A stretch of DNA of 64,000 nucleotides from Cryptomeria japonica (Eukaryota > Streptophyta > Pinopsida > Cupressales > Cupressaceae). Below the pieces are notes generated by a model. The model was not told where the DNA came from. It ran no database searches and saw only the letters and a program-made list of their open reading frames with translations. The stretch covers positions 265,291,574 to 265,355,573 of the forward strand of contig NC_081407.1 in the NCBI RefSeq assembly GCF_030272615.1, given 5' to 3'. The translations under genes and the position numbers were made by a program. Within the stretch, counting starts at the first letter, position 1. Every line of letters starts with the position of its first letter. This document shows, in pieces, positions 11,858-22,777 of this stretch.

Positions 11858-12463
11858 ATGGTATTGACTAATAAATCATTGGCAAAGGTTATGTGGGATA
11901 AATTGCAAACTCTGAATGAAGGTGATCCTACTGTCAAAATTGCTAAACTTGATGGTTACCGGGTAAGGTATGAAAACTTGAAGATGGAAGGTAATGAAAG
12001 AATTGTTGTGTTTATGGAAAGAGTAAATGAGATTGTTATGGGAATTCAATGTTGTGGAGGATCTCTGAGTGAAGATGAAATAGCTTCAAAAGTCTTGAGA
12101 GCCCTCCCACTGTCTTACAAGATGAAGGCAACTGCAATTAATGAGCTGAGAACAATGGCAAACACTTCAGTTAATAAAGACATTCTGATTGGGAAATTAT
12201 CTACTTTTGAGCTTGAAGAATTTGGATCTTCTGGAGCTATAAAGTCTGAACTTGCTTTTCATGCATCATCATCTACCAGAAAAAGTGATTGGAAAGACCT
12301 ATATGCAAAAGAATTGGAAGATATGAGGAAAGAGAGTAAGTATGAAGGAAAAACACCTATTAAATATTTTGCATGTAATAAGATTTGTCATTTTGCATCT
12401 AGATGTCCTAAAAGGAATGCAAGATTTGAGGAAAGAGTTAAGAAATCATTTAAGCCTAATTAG
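11858..12463 (+). pseudogene. Copia B gag, partial, with zinc knuckle
   Basis: A 201-codon open frame enters mid-domain (AKVMWDKLQTLNEGD) and carries the UBN2-type Gag body, including VLRALPLSYKMKATAINEL and IGKLSTFELEEF. A CCHC knuckle follows near 12367-12411, read as YFACNKICHFASRC, in which the first Cys is Tyr and the loop Gly is Cys, so it probably would not bind zinc properly. The first Met is internal to the domain and is not a true start; the real N-terminus is deleted. A UAG follows at 12461. Confidence 0.85.
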
Positions 12464-14070
12464 AACATATATAGATTCAAGAAAAGTAAACAATGCTACA
12501 TAGCGGATGAGGAAGGAGTAAGTGATGACTCTAAGGATCAACAGACAACAAACTCTGGTAGTAGATCCGACAATGGAAAGGAATGGGTGTTCTATGCTTT
12601 AAAGGAAGATGAACCGGAACCGGCTATCATGAATGAAGAAAAGGCCCTGGCAGAAAAAGTTGAATATAAGGATGAATGGGTAATTGATAGTGGATGCTCA
12701 CATCATATGACTAAAGATAAAATAATTTTTTTGTCCCTGCAAGAATAAAATGGCAGTCAAGTCAGATTTGGAGATGACAAAGCATGTATGATCTAAGGTA
12801 GAGGTATTATTTCTCTGGATGGTAACCATAATATTGATAATGTCTATCATGTAGAAGGTTTAAAGCATAATCTTTTGAGTGTTGGTCAATTGGTGGACAA
12901 GGGTTTCCAACTTTAGTTTAAAGATAGAAAATGCAAAATCATTAACAAGACTGGTTTGCAGATTGCAACTGGTAGTCGGACTAGAGGTAATATCTTTCAC
13001 TTGAACACTGGTAATAAGACATGTTTGATTTGTCATATTGATTAGAGTTGGTTGTGGCATAAGAGGTTGTGTCATGTTAATTTTGATTGTATTGTTAAGA
13101 TCAGTTCAACTAAGGCAGTTAGAGATATACCTAAGATTATGAAGCCTCATAATCTGGCATGTAAGGAATGTCAATTGGGAAAGCAAGTTAGAACTTCTTT
13201 TAAGAGCATACATGATAAATCTAATGGTCTACTTGGTTTGATTCGCACTGACTTATGTAGTCTATCAAGGAATAGAAGCTTTTAAGGTGATAGGTATTTT
13301 ATGTTGATTGTCAATGACTATTCTAGAATGATGTGGGTGACTTTTCTAAGGGAGAAGTCTGAAACCTTTGAGAAATTCAATATCTTTAAAGAAAAGATTA
13401 AAATAAAAACTAGATTAAAAATCAAATGTCTAAGATCATATCAAGGTGGCGAGTTCACTTCTCATGAATTTAACAGTTATTGTGAGACAAATGGAATTAG
13501 GAGATAGTTATCCACACTCGGACTCCTCAGCAGAATAGAGTAGTGGAAAGAAAGAACATAACCATTTTGGATGCATCAAGATCTATGATGATGGAACCCA
13601 AATTGCCTCACATCTACTGGAGAGAAGCAGTGAGTACAACAATCTACACATTCAACAAAGTTCGCATCAAAGGTGAAACTGGTAAGACCCCTTATTAATT
13701 ATGGTTTGGACATACACCTACTGTTAAATATTTCAGAATTTTTGGAAGTAAATGCTATATCAAAAGAGATGATTCAATTGGAAAGTTTGATCCTAGATAT
13801 GATGAAGGGATATTTCTTGGTTATTCAATTCAAAGCAAAGCATATAGATGTTATAACAAAAGATTGCAGAAAATTGTGGAGAGAGATAATGTGAAAGTGG
13901 ATAAGCAATACATAAATCAATATATATCATATCACAGGGAATCGACAGTGGAAATGATCATAATTGAACCGACAATGCCTCAACCGATACAAGAAACTGA
14001 GACAGTTACACTGACAAAATCAGAAAATTCAACTATCACTGATAATCAGAGCAGTGAACCTGAAGTTTAG
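12464..14070 (+). pseudogene. Copia B protease and integrase
   Basis: After the gag stop the same frame continues with an acidic linker, then the copia protease active site WVIDSGCSHHM near 12678. GAG-pre-integrase (HKRLCHVNFDCI at 13056) has the H..H..C..C zinc site. The integrase core has RTDLC (first Asp, near 13247) but RSYQGGEF near 13434-13460, where the second catalytic Asp is Tyr. The Glu region reads TPQQNRVVERKN, in another frame, after a single-base loss near 13518. WFGHTPTVKYFRIFG and DEGIFLGYS follow to about 13820. Inactive by stops, a frameshift and a lost catalytic residue. Confidence 0.85.
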
Positions 14071-15718
14071 AAGACACCAAGGTATGTAAAATTAAATCAT
14101 TTTGAAGATCAAATCATTGGAGATAGGAACAAGGGAGTTATGATAAGAAGAAGACTGGCAAATGAAGAGGTATGTCTTATTTCTCAAATTGAACTGGCAT
14201 ATGTTATTGAAGCTTGTAAAGATAAACATTGGTTAAAAGCTATGGAAGATGAATTAGATCAGATAGAGAAGAATGAGACTTGGACCTTAGTTCCCCGGCC
14301 AAAAAATAAGAATGTTATTGGAACTAAATGGGTTTTTAGGAATAAATTTAATGAGTATGGTCAAGTTGTAATAAACAAGGCTAGATTGGTTTGTAAAAGA
14401 TATTCTCAAATGGAAGGAATTGATTATGGTGAGACATTTGCACCTGTAGCTAGAATTGAAGCTGTTAGACTATTTCTTGCCTATGCAGCTTATAAGACCT
14501 ATAAGGTTTATCAAATGGATATTAAATGTGCATTTTTGAATGGTGAACTTGAAGAAGAAGTATACATTGAGAAACCTGATGGATTTTCACTGACATATGA
14601 TAAAGATATGGTTTGAAGATTGAAGAAAGCTTTATATGGATTGAAACAAGCTCCTAGAGCTTGGTATGCAAGGCTGGATAAATATCTTTTGAAGCTTGGT
14701 TTTACTAAAGGCATTGCTAATAGTAATTTATATTATAAGATTGTTAATGATGATATTCTGATTATTTGTTGATGATATCATTTTTGGAGGAGAAGATAAA
14801 TTGTGCATGGAATTCTCTAATAATATGAAGAATGAATTTGAAATGTCCATGATTGGTGAAATGAGATTTTTCTTAGGTTTACAGATTACTCAAACTGACA
14901 AAGGCATTTTTATCTGTCAAACTAAGTATCTAAGGGTATTGTTGAACAAGTTTGGTATGGATAATTCCAAACCGGTAAGTATTGCTATGGTGACAAGTGA
15001 GAAATTATCTATCAAGGATACTTCTACACCGGTAAATCCAACAAGGTTTAAGTCTATGATTGGTGGTTTGTTATATCTAACTTAGACTAGACCAAACATT
15101 ATGAATGCAGTAAGTATTATTTCAAGATATCAAAGTAATCCTAAAGAAAATCATGAATATGCAGTAAAGAGGATATTTCGGTATTTGCAAGGAACAAAAG
15201 AATATGGCTTATGGTATTCTAGAGATGATGATTTCATTTTATGTGCATATACTGATTTAGATTGGGCAGGAGATACTGATGATAGGAAGAGCACTTCTGG
15301 TGGAGCTTTCTTTCTTAGAAAGAAACTGGTTTCATGGATCAGCAAAAAACAATCATGCATTTCTTTATCTACTGCAGAAGCTGAGTATGTTGCAGTAGCA
15401 ACTAATTGCACTCAAGTCTTGTGGATGAAGCAAATGTTGAAGGATATCAAGGTAAATTGTAGTGAACCGGTAGTTATCTACTGTGATAACTCTGCAGCTA
15501 TTGATATGTCTAAGAATCTAGTATTTCACTCTAAGACTAAGCATATATCAATAAAGTATAACTTTCTGAAGGACAAGGTAGAAGGAAAGGAAGTCAAATT
15601 GGTTTATGTGAACACTAAAGAACAAATTGCAGATATATTCACTAAACCGTTGTCTAAGGAATCATTTGAGTATTTGAGAGATAGGTTAGGGGTTTCTACC
15701 CCTCCGACAAAGACTTGA
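14071..15718 (+). pseudogene. Copia B reverse transcriptase and RNase H
   Basis: 14140-14616 carries the RT N-terminal half ([15 protein letters not shown], then [12 protein letters not shown] with the first catalytic Asp). After a UGA at 14614 the frame reads GLKQAPRAWYARL. The VDDIIFGG box near 14770 follows a small net deletion that shifts the frame. 14801-15085 and 15101-15718 hold the thumb and RNase H (YTDLDWAGD, KSTSGGAFFL, STAEAEYV, YCDNSAAIDMS, HSKTKHISIK, ADIFTKPL), ending close to the expected C-terminus. One of the better kept RNase H domains in the window. Confidence 0.9.
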
Positions 15719-15797
15719 TTGATGCAGTTTGTCATCAGTCTGGCATGCTTTATCAGAGATATTATTCATTCTGGTACTGATGAGTGGTGCTACTACT

Positions 15798-16051
15798 CAG
15801 GGGGAGTAGTCAGCTTTGAGATTCAGAGGTTTATATTCTTGCTTTGATATTTTTGTCAGATTTTTGGCATTGATGTCAAAGGGGGAGAGATAGTGATGTG
15901 AAAAATAAATTTAGAGATATCATTCACAGGGGGAGAGTTATTGATATTCAGGAGATTGTTGGTTGTCTTCCACAGGGGGAGACTTGTTTGGCATTTCTTG
16001 GAACTTAGATGTTTTTCACATCTAGTGTTGCCATCAATGCCAAAGGGGGAG
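15798..16051 (+). other. Copia B polypurine tract cluster
   Basis: Five GGGGGAG tracts occur after RNase H: 15800-15806, 15881-15887, 15929-15935, 15975-15981 and 16045-16051. The last, AAAGGGGGAGAT, abuts the 3' LTR and is the primary polypurine tract. The others sit in similar sequence contexts (CACAGGGGGAG, TCAAAGGGGGAG). Confidence 0.8.
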
Positions 16052-16053
16052 AT

Positions 16054-17297
16054 TGTTGGCATTATGGATGAATTGATTATGTGTTGCATTGATGTTTTAT
16101 CATTGATGTCAACACTAGCTATTATAATTGGTTACTGACAAACAAGTTTTGGTTACCGGTAGAAGATCTAGTGTTACCGGCAAAAGAGACTATCTGTTGG
16201 ACACTTCTGGCATGTTTAGATCAATGGAGTATGTTTTATTTTAGGTGTTACATGCTTCTGGAGAATGTTTTGGTCAGTTGGCATTGACTTGGTAATCGGA
16301 TGCTATCATACACTCTTGTAAACCCATACCTGCATTGGTTTAAGGTTTAATCGACAGAGCTTTCACTGAGAAATCTTGGCAGGATGCATAAGTGGTGTTG
16401 GTGCGGCTTCTAGATGGATTTCAAGATGCTGAGGATGTTCTTTGATCATGCCTCAACTGAGTGAAGACATTGCTTTGGTGTGGTGGGCCCAGATTAGATC
16501 CGGTGCCTATCTAGGTTATAGACCGGTACCATGTTAACATGTTCTCTACACATTACCGAGATGATTTATGGATTGGTTATTGTTGTTTTGGTCTTAAGCT
16601 GACATGGCATATCATTGTAAAATGGATGTATGTAATTATCTTATTGTAATATCTTATAGGTGGCTGACCTAATTGGTTTAGGCCTTAGGGTTGGTATAAA
16701 ATGATGTAAGATCTCATTATAGATTATGTGTCGTGGTCTTGGAATGCAATATCATATGTGAATGAGATTTGGTCGATCATAGGTGATCGAATTGGGATTA
16801 AGGAAGAGGTCAAAGGCCTCTAGTATTGAGTTTAATCGAGACTATAATCAAGCATGGTAGATGCTATCTCAGGAAGTTCATTATTCTGGACTGTTGTACA
16901 TTTATCTTGAGGTGGTTATTACCTATTTTTAGTCAGTGAGACTCTTTTGTAATGAGCATTACGCTCTAGGCAGTGTGCCTTCCTACATGTGCATGCCCCT
17001 CATTGTATCACATACTTTTTGCAGAAGTATCATCTAACTATGGGTAGGCTTCCCACCATGGTTTTTCCCTTTTCGGGTTTTCCATGTACAAATCATGGTG
17101 TTATGTGGTATGGTTGCATTGTGTTGATTATTTGTTTCATTGTTAAGTTTTATTGCTTACCGGTATTTGTTTCTGATATTCCGGTACTTAATGTTTATGT
17201 GATCCAGTTAAAGGTTATTAAGTGGATTAATTGATATAATCTGACAACAATTGATTCACCACCCCCCCCTCTCAGTTGTTCACCGGTTATCCTAACA
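16054..17297 (+). repeat. Copia B 3' LTR
   Basis: Begins TGTTGGCATTATGG directly after the polypurine tract and ends CGGTTATCCTAACA before element C resumes. It has a TATA-like TATAAAA at 16695-16701 and the 'CACCCCCCCCTCTCAG' type motif near the end. No 5' partner remains. Confidence 0.82.
16695..16701 (+). promoter_or_regulatory. TATA-like box in copia B LTR
   Basis: TATAAAA about 640 bp into the LTR, after a GACCTAATTGG block. The E LTRs carry TATTTAAG after the same GACCTAATTG block (24392, and the matching place in the 3' LTR), which supports a conserved core promoter position. Confidence 0.5.
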
Positions 17298-18330
17298 ATT
17301 ATCTTATGCTCATGAATGTTAGGTGTGATCATGAGGAGATCATTTCTATTTTTAATCTCTATAGAAGGAAATTCATCTTGTGGGAATGTAATATCATTTA
17401 GTTTAGGAGAAGGGTGAGGAACCACCCTTTGTAAGGCTTCTTGGATCAACTTATGGTATGAAGATGAAGTTTGAATCAAGTCCAAAAGGGAAATCTTAGC
17501 TAATATACCATGGAGTTTCTCAACAAGATTATATTCCTTATCAACATTTTTCTTAAGATGAGGGGGGGAGGAGGGGAAGTGAGAATAACATTGGGATCTT
17601 TCTTATTGTTTCTAGTGTTATATGTGTGAGGCACTTCAAGACCATATTTATATGCTAACTGCCTTTCCATATTATTTTTTTCACACATGAATTTTGCAAC
17701 TATTAAGAAATAGCCAAGAGGTCTCTTTGGTTTGTTAGCATTAATCATAGATTTTTTTTGAGGTTGAGTGACATTTTGAAGAAATTTAGGCTTCTCACAA
17801 CTAGAAACATGAATAGTATTTAACTTGATTAATCTATTTGTTGTCCAAGGATTCATCTCTAGAGTCATCAAGGAAAGTGCTAATGATTTCATTTTCTTGT
17901 TCCAAGGCATCTTTATGGGTGGGACAAACTTTGAGAGAAGGATTAACAATAGCCATCAATGCTTTATTTTTAGAAGGGAGGTCATTAAGCTGAATGCAAG
18001 GTAATGCATCACTAAGAGAAGTAAGTATAATATCATCCTCTTGCACTAAGTTATCTTTATGAGGGAAGGATTTGTTAGTTGAAGGATAAACATTATCCTT
18101 CAAATCTTTCTCCTTGAGAGGTATATTGTTGATAGAAGTGTTAACAATATCTTCTTGCTTTCTTATTGTGGAGAAGATCTTGAGGAGAGGGACTATCATA
18201 GGTACAACAAGAAATGCATACAAAGCACATGTCACAAATTGCAAAGCATTCACTAGGATATATGTTATCAATGCCAAAATATTTACCAAAACTTTTAAGA
18301 ACATGAAAGTGAAATATAAGATATGCATTA
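17298..18330 (-). pseudogene. Element C acidic repeats and protease N-terminal region
   Basis: On the minus strand, 18328-17834 has charged modules (NNIPLKEKDLKDNVYP, then HKDNLVQEDDIILTSLSDAL, then HKDALEQENEIISTFLDD) that match the tandem modules of H. A frameshift leads to 17949-17500, with IHVSSCEKPKFLQN, matched in H by IHVSSY and KPK. 17485-17298 reads DLIQTSSSYHKLIQEAL and FPQDEFPSIEIKNRND, the conserved lead-in to the Ogre/Tat-like protease. It stops at copia B before the active site. Confidence 0.72.
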
Positions 18331-19015
18331 GGTCTCTTAAGATAGTAAATGTGAAACATAAGGCCTTTTTCCAAATCTAAATTAATAAACTGAATATGAA
18401 ACATAGGACATCTTTCAAAACTTTTAAGAAAGCAAATCTAAAACATAAGACATCTTTTAAAATCTTTATAAAAGTGAATAAGAAATATAGAAAAGAGAAA
18501 CATGATTGAAATATTTTTGAAGTATGATTTAAGTGTATAGGAGATATGTTTACAAATATAAATGCATTAAATGAATAACACCCAAATGAAAAATAGAAAA
18601 TATACAAGTGTAAGATATGTCGGATTTGCCAAAATATAATGGATGGAAAATAGGGATTCACAAGTTTAGCTATGTAAACTAAGAACTATACCTATCTCAC
18701 ACACATTACATTAAAAGGATATTGAAGTAAATAGATTCAACCTCAATTCTATGAGGGTAAGGTTTGAATGTAGATTGAGTTTTGTTCCCCTTTAGATTGA
18801 GTTGAAAATACAATTGAAAAGGATGTAATTTGGATGTTATTGTTAGGTAGTAGTAATAAACATTTACAAGAAATCTCAAAATAGATATGAAGGTACAAAT
18901 GCAGACATAAGAATAGGATGCAGAGGGGAACTTGCAGCCAAAATCGAGACAAGGATGCACGAGATCAAGACACATTCAGTGTCCTGGTCCTTTTGTAGCG
19001 CCCTAGTCCTCAGGG
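18331..19015 (-). other. Element C 5' leader with AT-rich repeats
   Basis: No supported gene. 18290-18490 has about four degenerate copies of a 55-65 bp unit around 'GAAACATAAGACATCTTT' and 'AAAACTTTTAAGAAAG'. By position it corresponds to the AT-rich leader of H (39757-40913). I could not identify a convincing primer binding site next to 19016. Confidence 0.5.
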
Positions 19016-19997
19016 GTCTCTGAAACTTCTGTAAAAGTCAATTCTATTCATCTTTGTCTCCTTTGCCTAATTCTTTGTTCTTAACTCTTGGATTTGTCAT
19101 CTACACACCAAAAGAATGAAAATTGTGTTGTGGATAGGAGTTTCCCTAACTCAAACCTTGAGTTTGGAATCAACCATATAATTGAATTGGAAAAGATTTC
19201 CTTTTGAGGGCAAGGCTAAATCTGAATTAAAATTCTTGAATTGGATTTTATTATACCTTTAAATAATGATGTAATGTCCTTAGGATAAGTCCTTCATGCA
19301 TTGATGTTATAACATGATAAATCACATAAAATAAATTGAAATTATAATTGAAACATAAATGAAGGAAATGTAGTTTGTTGATCCTTGAATCAAATCTTCT
19401 CTTGAAGTGTTGCTCTTGAATTGGAACGATAGCATAATGAGGAGATGAGATAAGAATAAGATGTTGAAATGAATTGAGAGGGACACCTTATATAGGAATT
19501 TCATAATAAAATCATCTTTAGGCCAAATTAGAATTATCATATTTTTGCACAAAGCTAGATTTGAATAGGATAGGTCTGTCTTATTATCCTCCCAAAATTT
19601 GAGATAGAAAGCATGGGACCATGTCACAATTTTTGTCCTAGTCCCGACACTTTCAGCCCAACTTTTAGGAATGTGAGATAATAGGGTTCTAATGTCGAAA
19701 TTAATTTTGTGTGACAATATATGATGTTTAGATAAGGGAAACATGTCTTGAGATTTAAAATAGGATATGATCTATGATATATCAATATAATAAAAGATAA
19801 AGGGCACAACTAAAATTAAGAGCCCAAATGAGAGTGTGATAATGTATTAAAGTGGAATGGGACTCATAATATTGAATTAAATATTAATTAATTACAATAA
19901 AGGTCCTATAATGTATAAAGAAATGGGAAATACTAAAATGGGTGTGAGAGTGTGAAATGGACACCTTAGTTAAGGATGTACAACTTGAGACACTACA
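19016..19997 (-). repeat. Element C 5' LTR
   Basis: Direct repeat of 8570-9569. In element orientation it starts TGTAGTGTCTCAAGTTG at 19997. Flanking D sequence on the right (ATATAATTCTTC) belongs to the D RNase H codons for EKNY. The inner end near 19016 is approximate. Confidence 0.75.
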
Positions 19998-20383
19998 ATA
20001 TAATTCTTCTCTATGACAGACAATTTTCTACTACAAAAGGAAATAGGATGGTCTTTGATCCCTTTGGGTTGGGCCAAAACCACTCCTATGGCGATACTGG
20101 AAGCATCTACATGAACATAAAAAAGATTACTCCAATATGGAAATGTAAGGATTGGTGCTTCCATAATCTTCAGTTTCAAAGTGTCAAATTATTTATGATC
20201 ATCTTCATTCCATGCAATACTCTTTCCATTATTCTTGTTTAGGAGTTCTTCTAGTGGCGCAACAATACTAGCATATCCCCTTATGAACTTTTTATCATAT
20301 CTAGTATATCCCAAGAATGTGTTCACTTCTGGAGCACTCTTAGGTGACAATAGGTTTAATATCAAAGAAGGATTCACCATCAA
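19998..20383 (-). pseudogene. Gypsy D RNase H, N-terminal part
   Basis: The minus strand gives FLGYTRYDKKFIRGYASIVAPLEELL (RT thumb/connection) at 20189-20383, then PILTFPYWSNLFYVHVDASSIAIGVVLAQ and SFCSRKLSVIEKNYI at 19998-20179. The latter is the start of a gypsy RNase H, with its first Asp in VHVDAS. The domain is cut off at EKNYI by element C, and the rest of RNase H is not found at the other flank (8569), so it was deleted. Confidence 0.82.
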
Positions 20384-21150
20384 TCCTTATAAATGCATAT
20401 AGTGTGGCCTAACATGGTCCCAAAGGGTGCGAAAAACATACATTTCTTCAGGTTCAATGATATCTGCATGCTTCTGCATTTGTTCAACATCATTTGGAGT
20501 ACCTATATATGATATTTGAACAATCCAAATACTATCCAATTATCCAAGTAGTCTTCTAGAAATTCGTGTATGAAATACTTAAATGTTTAACCATTATTCT
20601 CTTGAATATTATAGGGGCATTATTTAATCTAAATGAAATTGTTGTATGCATATAACACTCCCATTTTATGAGAAAAGTGGTTTTTATTTGGTCTTCTTAC
20701 CTTAACTTCACCTAGTGGTATCTGGAGAAGCCATCATGATTGAATATTTCTCTCTTGCTACTACTAATTCAAAAATTTCTTTTGTAAATATAGTGGGAAA
20801 TGGATCGTGTAAGAAATCTTTATTCAATTCCCTAAAATATACACAAATCCTTATCTTTTTGGTCTTCTTATTTTGGATCACCATGGGACTTATCCATTCT
20901 ACATATTGTTTGATGATTCTGATAGCTGCATCTTATCCAATTATGTTTTAACCTTCTTCATGTTAGGATTCAATCTTTATGGTCTTTTACAAACCATTTT
21001 AGTTACTTCCTTCATTTGGATTTTCATTACCCCTTCTTCCTCCTTAATTCCTTTCATGTCTATTAAATTTCTACGAAAGAAATTTTGGAACTTTGATAGG
21101 GTCTTCGCTACCTGGGCTACCACCTTTTCATCCTAAATAATCTCTTATTT
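20384..21150 (-). pseudogene. Gypsy D reverse transcriptase
   Basis: Broken minus-strand frames give RPYRLNPNMK-like sequence near 20950-21000, then EWISPMVIQNKKTKKIRICVYFRELNKD near 20830-20900, the fingers/palm of a Ty3/gypsy RT. Finger and palm motifs are visible, but the catalytic DD box region (about 20450-20700) is too decayed to read with confidence. Confidence 0.7.
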
Positions 21151-22328
21151 TTACCATCTTGGGGTATCCTTTTTCCATAATGTTTTCTTCTCTCAACTTG
21201 ATCAAATTATTGTAGTATTTCCCTTTGGTTTCAATAGATTATTCTATCTCCCTTTCTCTATGATCTATCTATATGTCTATATCCTTTCTCTCATTGTCTT
21301 GTTGTATCACATAGCATTTTCTACTTGCTCCAGCTGATTCTAGGTCTAACCATTCAATATACCTACATATCAAGTCTTCTTTAGGGGTGGAGATGAAGGT
21401 TGTGACATTTCTCTTTCATGATTTGGGTTAGGACTGAACATAATTTCCTTCATTTTGATTAGTGCATTATGTATCTCTGGGTCTTTGTTGTAGAAATAAA
21501 ATGTATGTAAGAAATTTTTCATTACTTCTTCTCATGTCTTAGTTTCTCCTCTTCTCTCTTGATTGATATGCCATGTTTCCACTATGGGTGAAAATTTCCA
21601 ATAGAATAATTCAATGTATAATATGTTTTCATACTCACATTGATCTTCTAATTGGTGTAATTGGTGTATACATGTATTCGAATGGTCCTCTAGTAGGATA
21701 TATCACTTAAATTTTGGTATTTTTGGGTACTCTCCTTTATCTGGTAAATATCTTGCTCTAATCAAGGATTTAAAATATTCACATCTAGTGATAGTATCCT
21801 TGTGTGTGTTGTATCAGCATGTGGCACTATAGGTGACTGTATGCCTAAGTATTTCAAGTATGTGGCCTTCATTTCTAAAGATTAGTTATGTTTTTCTAAT
21901 GTATGCTTGCATATCCCCTACTCTAGAATAACTAGGCAACTTAATATGTGATATTTGATTGACCCAGTGAGATCCCTCATCATCTGTGCTAACGCAATTA
22001 TCTTGTGGTACCCGTTCCTTGGTGAAATCTTCCTTAGATGGTCTCCTTATCATGAATACTCTTCTAGATCTAAAGATCTTGCAAGATTATACTTTTGATT
22101 CATCATTTGTTCATACTTCCAATATAGTCTCGATATTTTTTCTCCTATCCCTCTCATTTATTTCCATTTCTCCTTTTGAATTGGGTTGCTCCCAAACCTA
22201 GATTGTAGATAGTTTAGTTATAGTGTTTATGTTCTTATCATGATCCTCATATTCCTATTCATTGAATTATTTCACATAATATTATTTTGGTTTCTCTCCC
22301 AAAGGGATATTTACTATCCTCCTATTAT
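21151..22328 (-). pseudogene. Gypsy D protease-RT spacer, coding-looking, unrecognised
   Basis: Between protease and RT the minus strand keeps a long readable stretch. At about 21440-21780 one frame runs some 115 codons with only two stops; it includes KGEYPKIPKFK, CIHQLHQLEDQCEYENILYI, FSPIVETWHINQERRGE and KDPEIHNALIKMKEIMFSPN. Downstream (21180-21400) another frame reads YIEWLDLESAGASRKCYVIQ and YYNNLIKLREENIM. I do not recognise a family. The Trp-containing, charged character resembles a gag or linker rather than an enzyme. 21790-22328 is more degraded. Confidence 0.5.
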
Positions 22329-22777
22329 CTACGAATGATATTTCTTCCTTCTGACATTTGTTAGTCCTCGCAAATCAACAAACCACCTTAATCCTAAAAG
22401 TGTCTCAAAATCAAATATCTCTTTGGCTATCACAATCTCAAAATCAACAATTTGCATTACCCTCTTGACACTAACTTCTACATGTTTCCAAGTACCTAGT
22501 GTTTTCATGTTGATCCCATCTTCCAGACTAATGTTGTAGGGTGTTGGTTCAAGTGCTATTCTCCCCAAGTATTCTATATTATTTTTGGGAGTATATTCAC
22601 ATCTGCCCCTAAATCCACCATAACTCTAGAGTTTTTTTTGTGATGAATCTGGCAGTCAATAATTATTGGTCTTGTCTTCCAATTCCATCCTACTATTCTG
22701 ACTTGCAAAGTGGCTTTCTTTTTCCAATATTTGCTAATTTGTTTCAATTTCACCATGGCGTCCCTCCATTTATGCAA
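22329..22777 (-). pseudogene. Gypsy D protease
   Basis: 22574-22777 reads IIIDCQIHHKKNSRVMVDLG then ADVNILPK, a retropepsin active-site region in which the usual D-T/S-G triad is D-L-G; the catalytic Asp is kept but the next residue is unusual. 22329-22568 continues with SLEDGINMKTLGTW, VEVSVKRVMQIVDFEIV and LLGLRWFVDLRGLTN, which fits the second half of the fold. The two frames differ, so a frameshift lies near 22570. Confidence 0.7.

Larger units (their letters stand above)
11855..17297 (+). mobile_element. Ty1/copia retrotransposon B, 5'-truncated, nested in C
   Basis: A plus-strand copia element contains gag (from inside the UBN2 domain), protease, integrase, RT, RNase H, polypurine tract and a 3' LTR ending at 17297. 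The 5' LTR, primer binding site and gag N-terminus are absent. The left end abuts the C protease directly at about 11855. On the right, C resumes at 17298. Coding is in one frame apart from shifts near 13518 and near 14765. It is nested two levels deep: B in C in D. Confidence 0.85.
8570..19997 (-). mobile_element. Non-autonomous LTR element C (acidic repeats-protease-CHHC), minus strand
   Basis: An LTR element is bounded by direct repeats of about 1 kb (8570-9569 and 19016-19997). Its own coding region, read on the minus strand, is an acidic repeat region (17834-18328), a protease region (17485 to 17298, resuming 11854 to 11612), a linker and a C..H..H..C module (10952-11206). No reverse transcriptase or integrase belonging to C is present; the copia genes at 11858-15718 belong to nested element B, on the other strand. 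C lies within gypsy D: the right flank is D RNase H (EKNYI), the left flank the D linker before integrase. H (38583-46876) is a second member of the family. Confidence 0.8.

Noticed and set aside
18100-18660. Several ORFs of 87-94 codons on both strands with hydrophobic runs (possible membrane proteins)
   Set aside because: They arise from AT-rich tandem repeats in the C leader; only the 17834-18328 minus frame matches H, and only in its charged second half.
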